Source: JALYNX01 sp963749415 (GTDB lineage Bacteria; Actinomycetota; Acidimicrobiia; Spongiisociales; ZC4RG35). From it: 64,000 nucleotides of DNA. Both the position numbers and the translations under genes were made by a program. The notes beneath the pieces are model-generated. The model saw only the letters and a program-made list of their open reading frames with translations. It was not told the origin of the DNA and did not search any database. Positions 1 through 8,763 of this stretch are shown in pieces. How positions within the stretch are numbered: the stretch's first letter is position 1; each line of letters begins with the position of its first letter. The stretch is from assembly GCA_963749415.1 (NCBI GenBank), contig CAVVMG010000001.1:2356001-2420000 (forward strand), in the 5' to 3' direction.

Positions 1-1379
1 CCGATCCGCCCAGCCAGGCGGCCCATTCCGATAACACCGAGAGCGGCGAAGCCCAAAGTGAGCAGTGTGCGGGCCGCGCCTTCCTCACCGAACCAGATGC
101 CGGAAACGAGGGCGTTGATCCCGGTCGAAGGGTGAACCGCGGCGGACGAGCCCAGGCCGGAGTCGTTCCAACCGCCCAGAAAGCGCTGCAGAGCAAAGGT
201 CGGTGGCTCGAATTCGAAGCTCGACCCCACGTTGGGCACTCCGGCGAAGATGATCGACCTGGACGCGACTAGGACCAGCGCAACGGCGATGAGCGCACCC
301 CAGATCCCGGGGCTGGACCAGACCCGCCGCGTTCCCCGGGCCAATGCCTTGTCGTCGTCGAACATGAACAAGATGCGCTCTGTGAGCTCGGCACCTACCG
401 AGCGCAGCCGGATCGAGCCCCGCGCCTGGAACCTGAAGAGCTCCTCGTCACCAACAGCCCGCACCGGCTTGAAACGGCGTCGGGCGCCGATGGTCGACGG
501 CAGATGGACCAGGTTCCATCCCCAGGAGGCGGCGTGGCGAGCCGCCGGCCTCCAGCGAAGCAACAGCAGGCTGGCCAGAGAATCGACGAGGGCGACGAGA
601 AGCTCGAAGGGGACCACCCAGGCCAGGGTGATCGGGCGATACGCCTTGAGCATTGCCCGCAACCGCCCTGCCTGCTCCCGCCATCCTCGGCCGGCCTGTC
701 GGCAGCGGCCCTGGTGGTAGACCTCCGAGCTGGGAATGGTGATGACCTTCCCCCCGGCGAGGCGCACCCTCTGCGAGAAGTCCAGTCCGGCGGCGACCGG
801 CTCGAGGAGATCATCGAGCCCGCGGAGGCCTTGCGCCAGGTCGCGGCGAATCAGCATCGAAACCGAGGACACGAACGCAACCTCGCGCACCACGTCGTAC
901 TGCTGGAGGTCGATCTCGCCCTCGTCGAGGCCCGAGAAGGGCTCCCCGAAGACATCGGTGGCGCTTCCGATCGATTCCAATTCGTCACGGCTACCCGCGA
1001 CCAGGAGCTTGGAGCCGCCGAGCGAGGCATCGTTGCGCTCCACCTCGGCGACCAGCGCCGACAGCGCGTCGGGCCGTGGTCTGGCGTCGGAATGGATGAT
1101 CCACAGATACTCGACGTCGTGGCTCGTCGAGTTGATGGCGTCCACCAACGATCCGGCGCGGTTGATCCCGTCCGGGACTTCGACTCCGGCGTCCGCGATC
1201 ACGGTGACCTCTTCGACCGAGTCATACACTTGTCGATCGACGGTGGCCAGCGCCGCACCGAGGTCGGCGCCCTTGACCAGGGTCAGCACCACCTTGACTC
1301 TTGGCATGCCTGGAGTGGTGTCGATTGTGGGCGCCTCCGCGATCAACGGAGTTGAAGCATCGGTCATGCGGGAGGACAT
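1..1379 (-). CDS. Large membrane glycosyltransferase, family 2 (3' end beyond window)
   Basis: Reading the minus strand from the ATG at 1379 gives an uninterrupted frame to the window edge (about 459 residues), so the C-terminus is missing. The first ~230 residues form a GT2-type domain, with LTLVKG near the start, an acidic IIHSDARPRPD stretch that fits the metal/donor site, and a later DFSQRVRLAGG segment. Hydrophobic stretches follow (AWVVPFELLVALVDSLASL, then ALIAVALVLVASRSIIFAGV), so the protein is a cytoplasmic catalytic domain joined to a polytopic membrane part. ATGs at 1367 and 1307 are in-frame alternatives. It is divergent from cofD with only 42 bases between. Actinobacteria often carry a very large GT2 membrane protein beside the F420 genes. 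The acceptor is unknown. Confidence 0.75.
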   Translation of the reverse strand, partial: MSSRMTDASTPLIAEAPTIDTTPGMPRVKVVLTLVKGADLGAALATVDRQVYDSVEEVTVIADAGVEVPDGINRAGSLVDAINSTSHDVEYLWIIHSDARPRPDALSALVAEVERNDASLGGSKLLVAGSRDELESIGSATDVFGEPFSGLDEGEIDLQQYDVVREVAFVSSVSMLIRRDLAQGLRGLDDLLEPVAAGLDFSQRVRLAGGKVITIPSSEVYHQGRCRQAGRGWREQAGRLRAMLKAYRPITLAWVVPFELLVALVDSLASLLLLRWRPAARHAASWGWNLVHLPSTIGARRRFKPVRAVGDEELFRFQARGSIRLRSVGAELTERILFMFDDDKALARGTRRVWSSPGIWGALIAVALVLVASRSIIFAGVPNVGSSFEFEPPTFALQRFLGGWNDSGLGSSAAVHPSTGINALVSGIWFGEEGAARTLLTLGFAALGVIGMGRLAGRI

Positions 1380-1421
1380 TGTGAACCCGGTCCGTGCCCT
1401 GAGCAATATCGGCGACCCCGA

Positions 1422-2330
1422 ATGAAGGTCGTCGAGCTGTCTGGTGGGGTCGGTGGCGCCCGACTCGCCCGAGGCCTGGCAGCGATCGAGGACATCGACC
1501 TGACGGTGGTGGTCAACGTCGGGGACGACGAGCTCGTACACGGGTTGCAGGTGTGCCCGGACCTGGACACCGTCATCTACACGATGGCGAAGGTGGAGGG
1601 TGAAGAAGGATGGGGCCGCAGGAGGGATACCTACTTCGCCAACGAAGAGCTGGCCCGTTTCGGAGTCGACAACCGGTTCCGACTCGGCGATCTGGATCTC
1701 GCCGTCAACATCTTCCGCACGGAGCGGCTGTCCGCCGGCGACAAACTGACCGGCGTCATGAGAGCGGTTGCGGACGGTTTCGGCATCGAGAGCATGATCC
1801 TCCCGGCGAGCGATCATCGGGTGCGCACGGAGATCGAAGTCGAGGGCCTGGGTTGGATCTCGTTCCAGGATTACTTCGTCTTGAGGAAGCACCAGGACGA
1901 GGTTTCCGATCTCAGATTCGCCGGGGCCACCGATTCGACGCCCGCACCAGGGGTCATGGAATCTCTAGGCGAGGCAGACGTGATCGTGATCGCCCCCTCC
2001 AATCCCCCGCTCTCGATCTGGCCGATCCTCGCGATACCCGGAGTCAGGGAAGCGGTCGCCGGCCATCCCCGGGTCATCGCGATAAGTCCGCTCATTGGAG
2101 GCAAGGCTCTCAAAGGCCCTGCGGCCGCGGTGCTCCGATCCCTGGGGCTCCCCGAAGGGAATCGAGGCGTGGCGGAGGCCTACTCCGGGCTGGTCGACAC
2201 CCTCGTGGTCGACCGAACCGACGCCGATGATGCGGGAAGCCTGGACGGGGTGTCCGTGCTCGTGGAGGACACTCTCATAGTTGAAGAGGTTGCCGCGGCG
2301 CGCTTGGGCCAAGCGATACTCAGCTCATGA
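1422..2330 (+). CDS. cofD: CofD/FbiA, phospho-lactate(-enolpyruvate) transferase of F420 synthesis
   Basis: 302 residues, full length for CofD/FbiA. This cytoplasmic enzyme moves the phospho-(enol)pyruvyl or phospholactyl group from the guanosine-diphospho donor onto the deazaflavin Fo, giving (dehydro-)F420-0. The N-terminal GGVGGA loop (residues 8-13), NVGDD (32-36) and the later SNPPLSI segment are family signatures for Fo and donor binding. The stop overlaps the start of cofE by four bases, so the two are translationally coupled. Actinobacterial homologues use the PEP-derived donor; that route is assumed here from lineage, not read from the sequence. Confidence 0.95.
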   Translation: MKVVELSGGVGGARLARGLAAIEDIDLTVVVNVGDDELVHGLQVCPDLDTVIYTMAKVEGEEGWGRRRDTYFANEELARFGVDNRFRLGDLDLAVNIFRTERLSAGDKLTGVMRAVADGFGIESMILPASDHRVRTEIEVEGLGWISFQDYFVLRKHQDEVSDLRFAGATDSTPAPGVMESLGEADVIVIAPSNPPLSIWPILAIPGVREAVAGHPRVIAISPLIGGKALKGPAAAVLRSLGLPEGNRGVAEAYSGLVDTLVVDRTDADDAGSLDGVSVLVEDTLIVEEVAAARLGQAILSS

Positions 2331-3025
2331 CATTGCAGATCCTGCCAGTGCCCGGACTTGGCGCAGTGAGCCCTGGCGACGATCTGGTGTCGATGCTCGC
2401 CACCTCACTGCAACCGTTGGCCGTGGCGACAGGTGACGTTTTGGTGATCACCCACAAGGTCGTATCCAAATCCGAGGGGGCGGTGGTCGAGATCGTGGGT
2501 GACGAGGAGATGTTCCGCGTCGATCTCATCGAGAGCGAAGCGATGTCGATTGTGCGTCGCCGCGGTGATCTGATCATCGCCGAGACCAAACATGGGTTCA
2601 TCTGCGCCAACGCCGGGATCGATCGTTCCAATGCCGCTCCCGGGACCATGATCCTGCTCCCCGAGGACCCAGACCGCTCCGCACTCCGAATCCGGACCCG
2701 GTTGGAGCGCCACTTCGAAATCGAGCTCGCGGTCATCATCTCCGATACGTTCGGCAGACCCTGGCGTCGGGGGTTGACCGACGTGGCGATCGGGGCGTCG
2801 GGTCTGACCACCCTCCTCGATCTCAAGGGGACCAGGGACTGGAGTGGTCGGGAGCTGGAGGTGACGGAGATCGCGGTCGCCGACGAGCTGGCGGCAGCGG
2901 CCGACCTGGTGATGGGGAAGGCCTCAGGGATACCTGCAGCATTGATCAAGGGATACGAGGGCCCTCGGGGAGAAGGTCGGGGACAGGACCTGGTGCGACC
3001 TCCAGGCGAAGATCTGTTTCGCTAG
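2327..3025 (+). CDS. cofE: CofE, F420-0:gamma-L-glutamate ligase, single domain
   Basis: 232 residues. CofE adds glutamates to F420-0 using GTP. Visible signatures are THKVVSKSEG (42-51), the CANAGIDRSN segment near residue 95 and SDTFGRPWRRG near residue 139, all in the ligase fold. Mycobacterial FbiB is about twice as long because a C-terminal nitroreductase-like domain reduces dehydro-F420-0. Here the protein stops after the ligase domain. It overlaps cofD by ATGA, so the two form an operon that ends at the hairpin around 3034-3065. Confidence 0.93.
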   Translation: MTLQILPVPGLGAVSPGDDLVSMLATSLQPLAVATGDVLVITHKVVSKSEGAVVEIVGDEEMFRVDLIESEAMSIVRRRGDLIIAETKHGFICANAGIDRSNAAPGTMILLPEDPDRSALRIRTRLERHFEIELAVIISDTFGRPWRRGLTDVAIGASGLTTLLDLKGTRDWSGRELEVTEIAVADELAAAADLVMGKASGIPAALIKGYEGPRGEGRGQDLVRPPGEDLFR

Positions 3026-3033
3026 ACCGCTTT

Positions 3034-3065
3034 CCGCTTTCCGTCATCGCACTGCGGACAAGCGG
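3034..3065. terminator. Candidate bidirectional hairpin terminator between cofE and ugd
   Basis: Between the convergent stops at 3025 and 3075, CCGCTTTCCG pairs with CGGACAAGCGG across an 11-base loop, with one bulged base. The stem is GC-rich but has no clear U-tract on either side. The position between two tail-to-tail genes supports a shared terminator. Read by eye only; no folding energy was calculated. Confidence 0.45.
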
Positions 3066-3074
3066 ACCAGCGGA

Positions 3075-4355
3075 TTACACGCCCGGTCGGCCTAAACCCC
3101 AATAATCGAGCCCGGCGCCACGGACCGCGCGAGGGTCGAGAAGGTTGCGGGCGTCGACGACGCGATGTCCTCTCATCACCTTGGCCACCGCGGTGAGATC
3201 CACCTCCTGGAACTCTTTCCATTCGGTGGCGACCAACAGAACGTCCGCGTCTGCTGCCGCCGTGACCGCATCGGGAGCCATGCGCAGCGAATCGGAAGAC
3301 GCCTCTGGATCGAACGCCACCACCTCGGCGCCATCGGCCTGGAGAAGTGCCGCGATCCGCAGGGCAGGCGATTCCCTCACATCGTCGGTTCCCGCTTTGA
3401 AGGCGACACCCCACATGGCCACCCTCCGCCCTCGGAGGCCACCGCCCGCGGCCTGACGGACCTTCTCGGCGACTCGTCGCCGCTGCTCTTCGTCGGCCTC
3501 GATCACTGCACGCAGCAACTCGAAGTCGTAGCCGGCGTCACTGGCGACCGCGATCAGGGCGGAAGTGTCCTTGGGGAAGCAGGATCCCCCGTATCCGGGT
3601 CCGGGCTGCAAGAAGTGGGGGCCGATGCGGTGGTCGAGCCCGATCCCCCGCACCACATCCAGGATGTCTGCCCCGACCGCCTCGCACACGTTGGCCAGGG
3701 TGTTGACGAATGTGAGCCGGGCAGCGAGATAGGCGTTGTTGGCGTACTTGATCATCTCCGCCGACGTCGGATCGGTCTTCACCACAACGGTTTGGACCTT
3801 CTCATAGAGCCCGGCGACGGCATCGGCATCGACCTCATCCCAGGCGCCGACCACGATTCGATCGGGCTCCAGGAAGTCTTGGACTGCTCGCCCTTCGCGA
3901 AGGAACTCGGGATGGGACACGATCCGGGCCTGACTCCCCAGATCTGCAAGTCGCTTTCGAAGCCCGGCCACGGTCCCCGGTGGCACGGTCGACTTGACCA
4001 CGAAGATCACGTCCGAGTCCACCCCGCTGGCCAGCTCTTCGACCACCTCGTTGATGTATCGCAGGTCTGCACGGCCGTCTTCGCCCTCTGGGGTCGGGAG
4101 GCAGAGAAATACGAACCTCGCTCCCTCGATGGCTTCGAGATTCGAGGTGTGGAAGCTGATGAGACCCTTCGCTGCGGCCCGCTCCATCAGTTCGGGAAGC
4201 TCCTCCTCGAAGATGGGAACCGATCCCGACCGAAGCAGGTCCACTCGCTTCTCGTTGGCCTCTCCAATCCGCACCTGGTGCCCGAGATGGGCCAACCCGG
4301 CGCCCGTGACCAGCCCGACGTATCCCGCGCCGATGATCGCGATGTTCATGTCCAC
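3075..4355 (-). CDS. ugd: UDP-glucose 6-dehydrogenase
   Basis: 426 residues. Oxidises UDP-glucose to UDP-glucuronate with two NAD+ in the cytoplasm, giving a precursor for acidic surface polysaccharides. The dinucleotide loop GAGYVG is at 9-14, the catalytic cysteine is in GGSCFPKD (Cys259), and KYANN (Lys204) and SHPEFLREG (from 147) are conserved active-site segments. The called start is GTG at 4355. An ATG two codons later (4349) begins MNIAIIG and is equally plausible, with GAGGTGG close upstream. The gene is followed by the LCP gene on the same strand and belongs with the glycan genes of the window. Confidence 0.93.
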   Translation of the reverse strand: MDMNIAIIGAGYVGLVTGAGLAHLGHQVRIGEANEKRVDLLRSGSVPIFEEELPELMERAAAKGLISFHTSNLEAIEGARFVFLCLPTPEGEDGRADLRYINEVVEELASGVDSDVIFVVKSTVPPGTVAGLRKRLADLGSQARIVSHPEFLREGRAVQDFLEPDRIVVGAWDEVDADAVAGLYEKVQTVVVKTDPTSAEMIKYANNAYLAARLTFVNTLANVCEAVGADILDVVRGIGLDHRIGPHFLQPGPGYGGSCFPKDTSALIAVASDAGYDFELLRAVIEADEEQRRRVAEKVRQAAGGGLRGRRVAMWGVAFKAGTDDVRESPALRIAALLQADGAEVVAFDPEASSDSLRMAPDAVTAAADADVLLVATEWKEFQEVDLTAVAKVMRGHRVVDARNLLDPRAVRGAGLDYWGLGRPGV

Positions 4356-4403
4356 CTCAGTCTAAGAATCATTGGGATGCCGCCCCGACGGCGGCGCCGG
4401 CGC

Positions 4404-5672
4404 TCAGGAGGCGTCTGCGCCGACGATGACCACGGCGTCGTAACCGTTATCGACATCGCCGAACTCGACTACACCGAAACCAAGGCGGTCGACGATGACC
4501 CCTCCGTTGACACTGCCGGCAGGGACCATCACCGTGGTGACTTCGTAGTCGTGAGTTCCCGCGTTGCCGATCGACTCCACCTCGAACCCGTTCTCCTCGA
4601 GCCTCTCCGACATCTTCCCTGCAGCCCCGGTGACCCCGTTCCCGTTGAGCACCTGGACCCGCAGCGCTCTCTCCACAACCTGGTCGGCTCCACCGAGGAA
4701 CGCCGTGATCATCTCCGAGGCTTCCGGCTCTCTGGCGACCACGACGGAGGCGCCGTTGACGGTTGCGCCGTCGACGGGCAGGGTCGTGCCCTCGATGCCT
4801 CCGCTGATCAGGCTGCGGAAGTCCCAGGCCAGGCCGGCTACCGACGAGGAGGCAAGGGTGGCGTCGATGGTCATGTGGTCGGCCAGGGCGGAAGCGATAG
4901 CCCCGGCATCCGCAACCGAAGCGGGCGTCTTCAGCTCAGACATGACCGCCCGCACGACCTCCTGCTGGCGCGCGGTCCTTCCGATGTCATTGGCCTCGAC
5001 CGAAACCCACGATCCGTTCTGGTATTCCTGATACTTGCGGGAGCGGGCGTAGGCGAGCGCCATCTCGCCATCCAGAACCTCGGTGCCGGCCGGAACATCG
5101 AGTCCGGACGAAACGTCGCGGGCGTCGTAGGGGAACGAGACGTGAATCCCACCGAGCTCGTTGACCATCTCCTGAAAACCCACAAACCCGATCTCGACAT
5201 AGTGGTTGACCTCGATGCCCAGGTTCTCGCGGATCGTCTCCACCATCAGCCTCGGGCCGCCGAACGAGTAGGCGGCATTGATCTTTCCCTCACCGTTGCC
5301 CGGGATGTCCACCCAGAGGTCTCTGGGGATGCTGAGCATGCGAGCCTCACCAGTCGACGGATCGACACGAACCAGCATGACCACGTCGCCGCGGGCCCCT
5401 GCGAAATCGCCGAAATTCTCGAGATCCTCGAGCCCTTCTCGTGAATCGCTCCCAACCACGAGGAAGGTCAGGGCGTCACCGGTGGGAGTGGCGAGGGCAT
5501 CGACCACCTCCTCGTCGGTGTCTGCACCCGACAGGAGGCTCTGCCCGGTGTTGAGAGCCCAGAACAAGCCAAGCGCTACCAGGTTGGCCACGACCAGGAT
5601 CGAGATGATCGTCACCTTGAGCCAACGTGGCATGCCACGACGCGGAACAGGGTTTGATGGAGAGGAAGACAT
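4404..5672 (-). CDS. LytR-CpsA-Psr (LCP) glycopolymer ligase with LytR_C domain
   Basis: 422 residues from ATG 5672. A longer in-frame extension to 5915 is antisense to the next gene and was not used. Order: short cytoplasmic tail, one membrane helix (about 18-40), extracellular LCP domain (about 65-235) and a C-terminal LytR_C domain. Conserved features include FLVVGSDSR, RGDVVMLVRVDP, SIPRDLWVDIP, INAAYSFGG and AYARSRKYQ; the Asp/Arg residues bind the polyprenyl pyrophosphate. LCP enzymes transfer lipid-linked glycopolymers onto peptidoglycan outside the membrane. Given the many polysaccharide genes nearby, it is a good candidate for attaching the glycan made here. The exact polymer is not known. 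Confidence 0.9.
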   Translation of the reverse strand: MSSSPSNPVPRRGMPRWLKVTIISILVVANLVALGLFWALNTGQSLLSGADTDEEVVDALATPTGDALTFLVVGSDSREGLEDLENFGDFAGARGDVVMLVRVDPSTGEARMLSIPRDLWVDIPGNGEGKINAAYSFGGPRLMVETIRENLGIEVNHYVEIGFVGFQEMVNELGGIHVSFPYDARDVSSGLDVPAGTEVLDGEMALAYARSRKYQEYQNGSWVSVEANDIGRTARQQEVVRAVMSELKTPASVADAGAIASALADHMTIDATLASSSVAGLAWDFRSLISGGIEGTTLPVDGATVNGASVVVAREPEASEMITAFLGGADQVVERALRVQVLNGNGVTGAAGKMSERLEENGFEVESIGNAGTHDYEVTTVMVPAGSVNGGVIVDRLGFGVVEFGDVDNGYDAVVIVGADAS

Positions 5673-5769
5673 CGTCTGTGAGACGTCGCGCAGGCTAGCC
5701 CCGGTTCCGCTCAATGCCGGTGACCCCGGGACGGGGTCCGGTGGTGAAGCATGTCTAACGTGCCAGCTG

Positions 5770-6507
5770 ATGGCGGTCCTGTCCCACGAGGGGAAATTCT
5801 CGATCATGTACGGGAAGCTCCCCGTGCCCGTCGGCGCCGCACTTCGCGACGGGTACCTGGCGCGACCCGACGAAGCAGGCCGTTTCCCGGTCGCCTTCGT
5901 GCTCCCCGGCCTCAACGGTCTCGACAGCTTCGAGAAGGATCTGTGCCGTCGGCTGGCCCGGAACGGGATCCTTGCGCTGTCCCTCCATCTCTACCGGGGT
6001 GCGGGTGAGCCCCTCGACGCCTACAACGAGTTGCCGGATGCCCGCGCCCTCACCGACCTCGACGAGCTTCACGAGTACGTGATCTCCGACGATTTGGAGT
6101 GGGCAGTCAGCGGTGAGGTAGCCGTGGTTGGCATCGACATCGGGGGCCGATTCGGGCTGATCGCCGCGGCGACTCGAGACTGGGTCAGATCACTGACCCT
6201 CGTCTCGACACCGTTGACCGGCGACGAGGACCGCCAGTTCCAGGTCGCCGATTATCTCGACCACCTCCCGGTTCCTGTGCTCGGTCTCTACGGCTCGTCC
6301 GACGAGTTGATCTCCCCCACGACGGTGGATGAGGCCCAGAACCGAAACCAGCATGGTCAATGGCTTCTCTATGAAGACGCCGGGCATGATTTCCTCGACG
6401 TGACGGCACCTGCCTATCAGGAATCGGCAGCCGAGGACGCCTTGGCCCGGATGATCGCCTTCCTCAAGGCGACATTGCCCGCCGCTGAGATCGAGGAGCT
6501 CGGTTAG
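5770..6507 (+). CDS. Dienelactone-hydrolase-like alpha/beta hydrolase with Asp at the nucleophile position
   Basis: 245 residues from ATG 5770; ATG 5806 (MYGKLPVPVG) is a good alternative with GAGGGG upstream. The fold matches the DLH family: FVLPGLNGLDSF oxyanion region, a nucleophile elbow GIDIGG, YGSSDELIS with the acid, and DAGHDFLD with the histidine. Family members normally have Cys at the elbow centre (GxCxGG); here it is Asp, giving an Asp-Asp-His set as in haloalkane dehalogenases and epoxide hydrolases. The substrate is unknown. It is divergent from the LCP gene and overlaps birA tail-to-tail by four bases. Confidence 0.8.
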   Translation: MAVLSHEGKFSIMYGKLPVPVGAALRDGYLARPDEAGRFPVAFVLPGLNGLDSFEKDLCRRLARNGILALSLHLYRGAGEPLDAYNELPDARALTDLDELHEYVISDDLEWAVSGEVAVVGIDIGGRFGLIAAATRDWVRSLTLVSTPLTGDEDRQFQVADYLDHLPVPVLGLYGSSDELISPTTVDEAQNRNQHGQWLLYEDAGHDFLDVTAPAYQESAAEDALARMIAFLKATLPAAEIEELG

Positions 6508-7160
6508 GCCCGAATGTGACGGACCGCGCCGGAGTGGATCTCGATCCGGTCCGTCCCGATCTCGACCACCAGGGCGCCGGTGTCGGCGACGTCGACCGCA
6601 CGGCCGGAGCCATCCGGCTCCCAGGTGATGTTCCGGCCCAGCGTGGTGGATCTCGACCGGTACTCATCGATCGGCCACTCGCTCTCACGGAGCAGGCTGA
6701 GGATTTCAGCTGACCAAGCGGCGCCGATCTCCCGGTGTCGCTCGGGGCCGGGGTCCTCTTCGTAGAGCGCCGAGACGCCGGGGGGCGGTGCAGGCCACCA
6801 CAGGTTCACTCCCAAGCCGATGACCGCGGTGTCACCGGTTTGCTCGACGAGGATCCCCCCGACCTTGTCATCGTCCAATTCCAGGTCGTTTGGCCACTTC
6901 AGGCCGATCTCGGACAAGACGCGCCCGGCCGCGATTCCTGCCATGAGAGAGAGAGGGCGTTGGTCGCCAGGTTCGGTCCGCAAGGCCACCGAAACCGCCA
7001 GAGCTCGTGGGGCATTGGCCCATTCCACGCCTGATCGACCCCGGCCCCTCGATTGCGCAGGGGCGATGACCACCACAGGCAGGTCCTCCAACTGGTCGAG
7101 CGCCAGATCCTGAGTGCTGGGGACTTCTTCGCGCCGGATCTGCCAATAGGGTGTAGCCAT
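6504..7160 (-). CDS. birA: Biotin--[biotin carboxyl-carrier protein] ligase
   Basis: 218 residues from ATG 7160, preceded by GGAGG five bases upstream; in-frame extension to 7442 is shadow of accD. The catalytic core shows GRGRSG (biotinyl-AMP loop), KWPNDLE, the GGILVE strand and GLGVN. There is no N-terminal helix-turn-helix, so it is a group I ligase that biotinylates proteins without acting as a repressor. It is divergent from the acyl-CoA carboxylase genes, whose alpha subunit carries a biotin attachment site (EAMKMENE), so enzyme and substrate are encoded side by side. Confidence 0.92.
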   Translation of the reverse strand: MATPYWQIRREEVPSTQDLALDQLEDLPVVVIAPAQSRGRGRSGVEWANAPRALAVSVALRTEPGDQRPLSLMAGIAAGRVLSEIGLKWPNDLELDDDKVGGILVEQTGDTAVIGLGVNLWWPAPPPGVSALYEEDPGPERHREIGAAWSAEILSLLRESEWPIDEYRSRSTTLGRNITWEPDGSGRAVDVADTGALVVEIGTDRIEIHSGAVRHIRA

Positions 7161-7202
7161 CTCGTCCTCCGGCGAGTCAAAGAGTGAGGTTACGGAGGAG
7201 TC

Positions 7203-8750
7203 TTGGGGACTGAGGCGCGGATTGAGAAGTTGAGGGAGCTCCGCGAAGAGGCGCTCCACGCAGGGAGTCAGAGGGCGGTCGCCCGTCAGCACGAGCAAGG
7301 GAAGCTCACGGCCCGCGAGCGCCTGGAAACGCTGCTCGACAAAGGGTCGTTCCAGGAGATCGATCAGTTCGTCCGACACCAGTCGTCGGGATTTGGCATC
7401 GAGGACAAGCGGCCCCTGGGCGACGCGGTGGTGACCGGGCACGGAACGATCGATGGCAGGCCGGTCTTTGTCTTCGCCGAAGACTTCACCGTCTTCGGTG
7501 GGAGCTTGAGCAAGGTCGTCGCCGACAAGATCTGCAAGATCCTCGACATGGCCCTCGACACCGGGACTCCTGTGATCGGCCTCAAAGACTCCGGTGGCGC
7601 CAGGATCCAGGAAGGGATCTCCTCCCTAGACGGGTATGGGCGCATCTTCGAGCGCAATGTTCGGGCGTCGGGAGTGATCCCTCAGATCTCCGTGATCATG
7701 GGCCCGTGTGCAGGCGGGGCCGTCTACTCCCCGGCCCTCACCGATTTCGTGGTCCAGGTAGACAAGACGAGCCACATGTTCATCACCGGTCCCGACGTCA
7801 TCAAGGCGGTGACCGGTGAAGAGGTGACCATGGAGGAGTTGGGTGGGGCGCTCACCCATGCCTCGAAATCGGGGGTGACCCATTTCGTATATCCCTCAGG
7901 GGCCGATGCGTTGGAGGCGGTTCGCTACCTCGTTTCCTTCCTCCCCCGCAACAACATGGAACTTCCCCCCCATTTCGCCCCGACAGACCGGCCCGACCGC
8001 GTCGACGATGACCTCGATTCGATCATCCCCGACTCAGCCACGCAGCCCTACGACATGCTCGGGGTGATCAGCACTGTGCTGGATGGCAACGAGTTCTTCG
8101 AGGTCCACGAGCACTGGGCAGGGAACATCGTGGTTGGATTCGGCCGACTCGACGGGCACACGGTTGGAGTGGTCGCCAATCAGCCGGCGGTCCTGGCCGG
8201 GACTCTCGACATCGAGGCCTCCGAGAAGGCTGCCCGCTTCGTTCGGTTTTGTGATGCGTTCAACATCCCTCTGATCACGTTCGTCGACGTTCCCGGCTTC
8301 CTCCCAGGCGTCGACCAGGAGCACAACGGGATCATTCGGCACGGGGCCAAGCTCCTCTACGCCTATTGCGAGGCGACGGTGCCCCGGGTGACGGTCATCA
8401 CCCGCAAGGCCTACGGGGGCGCTTATCTGGTCATGAACGCCAGAGGGATCCGGGCCGACCTGGTGTTCGCCTGGCCGTCCGCCGAAATCGCGGTCATGGG
8501 GGCACAGGGAGCGGTGAACATCATTCACCGCCGAGAGCTCACCGGGCCGAACGGGGATGAGAAGCGGACGGAGCTGATCTCGGATTATGAGGAGAGGTTC
8601 AACAATCCGTACGTGGCCGCCGAGCTCGGCCTGGTCGACGAGGTGATCGAGCCCAGGGAAACTCGATACAAGCTGATACGAGCGATGGAAATCCTCCGCA
8701 CCAAGCGGGAGAAGATGCCGCCCAAGAAGCACGGGAACGGTCCTCAATGA
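7203..8750 (+). CDS. Acyl-CoA carboxylase beta subunit (carboxyltransferase; PccB/AccD type)
   Basis: 515 residues, typical of actinobacterial AccD/PccB. Transfers carboxyl from carboxybiotin to an acyl-CoA. Start is TTG 7203, directly after GGAGGAG. Landmarks are KDSGGARIQEG, the first oxyanion site GPCAGGAVYSP, DVPGFLPG, and the second site RKAYGGAYLVM followed by MGAQGAVNI. The residue after GGAY is Leu; characterised Streptomyces enzymes have Asp here for propionyl-CoA and Ile for acetyl-CoA, so specificity is open. The alpha subunit follows 13 bases downstream, and a methylmalonyl-CoA mutase gene lies nearby, which favours a role with propionyl-CoA. Confidence 0.92.
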   Translation: MGTEARIEKLRELREEALHAGSQRAVARQHEQGKLTARERLETLLDKGSFQEIDQFVRHQSSGFGIEDKRPLGDAVVTGHGTIDGRPVFVFAEDFTVFGGSLSKVVADKICKILDMALDTGTPVIGLKDSGGARIQEGISSLDGYGRIFERNVRASGVIPQISVIMGPCAGGAVYSPALTDFVVQVDKTSHMFITGPDVIKAVTGEEVTMEELGGALTHASKSGVTHFVYPSGADALEAVRYLVSFLPRNNMELPPHFAPTDRPDRVDDDLDSIIPDSATQPYDMLGVISTVLDGNEFFEVHEHWAGNIVVGFGRLDGHTVGVVANQPAVLAGTLDIEASEKAARFVRFCDAFNIPLITFVDVPGFLPGVDQEHNGIIRHGAKLLYAYCEATVPRVTVITRKAYGGAYLVMNARGIRADLVFAWPSAEIAVMGAQGAVNIIHRRELTGPNGDEKRTELISDYEERFNNPYVAAELGLVDEVIEPRETRYKLIRAMEILRTKREKMPPKKHGNGPQ

Positions 8751-8763
8751 ACCACTCGAGGAC

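Noticed and set aside
504..1425. Plus-strand frames of 229-283 residues at the left end
   Set aside because: The minus strand carries an uninterrupted GT2 protein here; plus-strand translations show no family features.
3165..5444. 759-residue open frame on the plus strand
   Set aside because: It runs antisense through ugd and the LCP gene, both with clear family motifs. Its translation has no recognisable motif and reflects codon bias of the opposite strand.
5673..5915. N-terminal extension of the LCP gene
   Set aside because: Runs over the divergent hydrolase gene and places 81 unrelated residues before the normal short tail and membrane helix.
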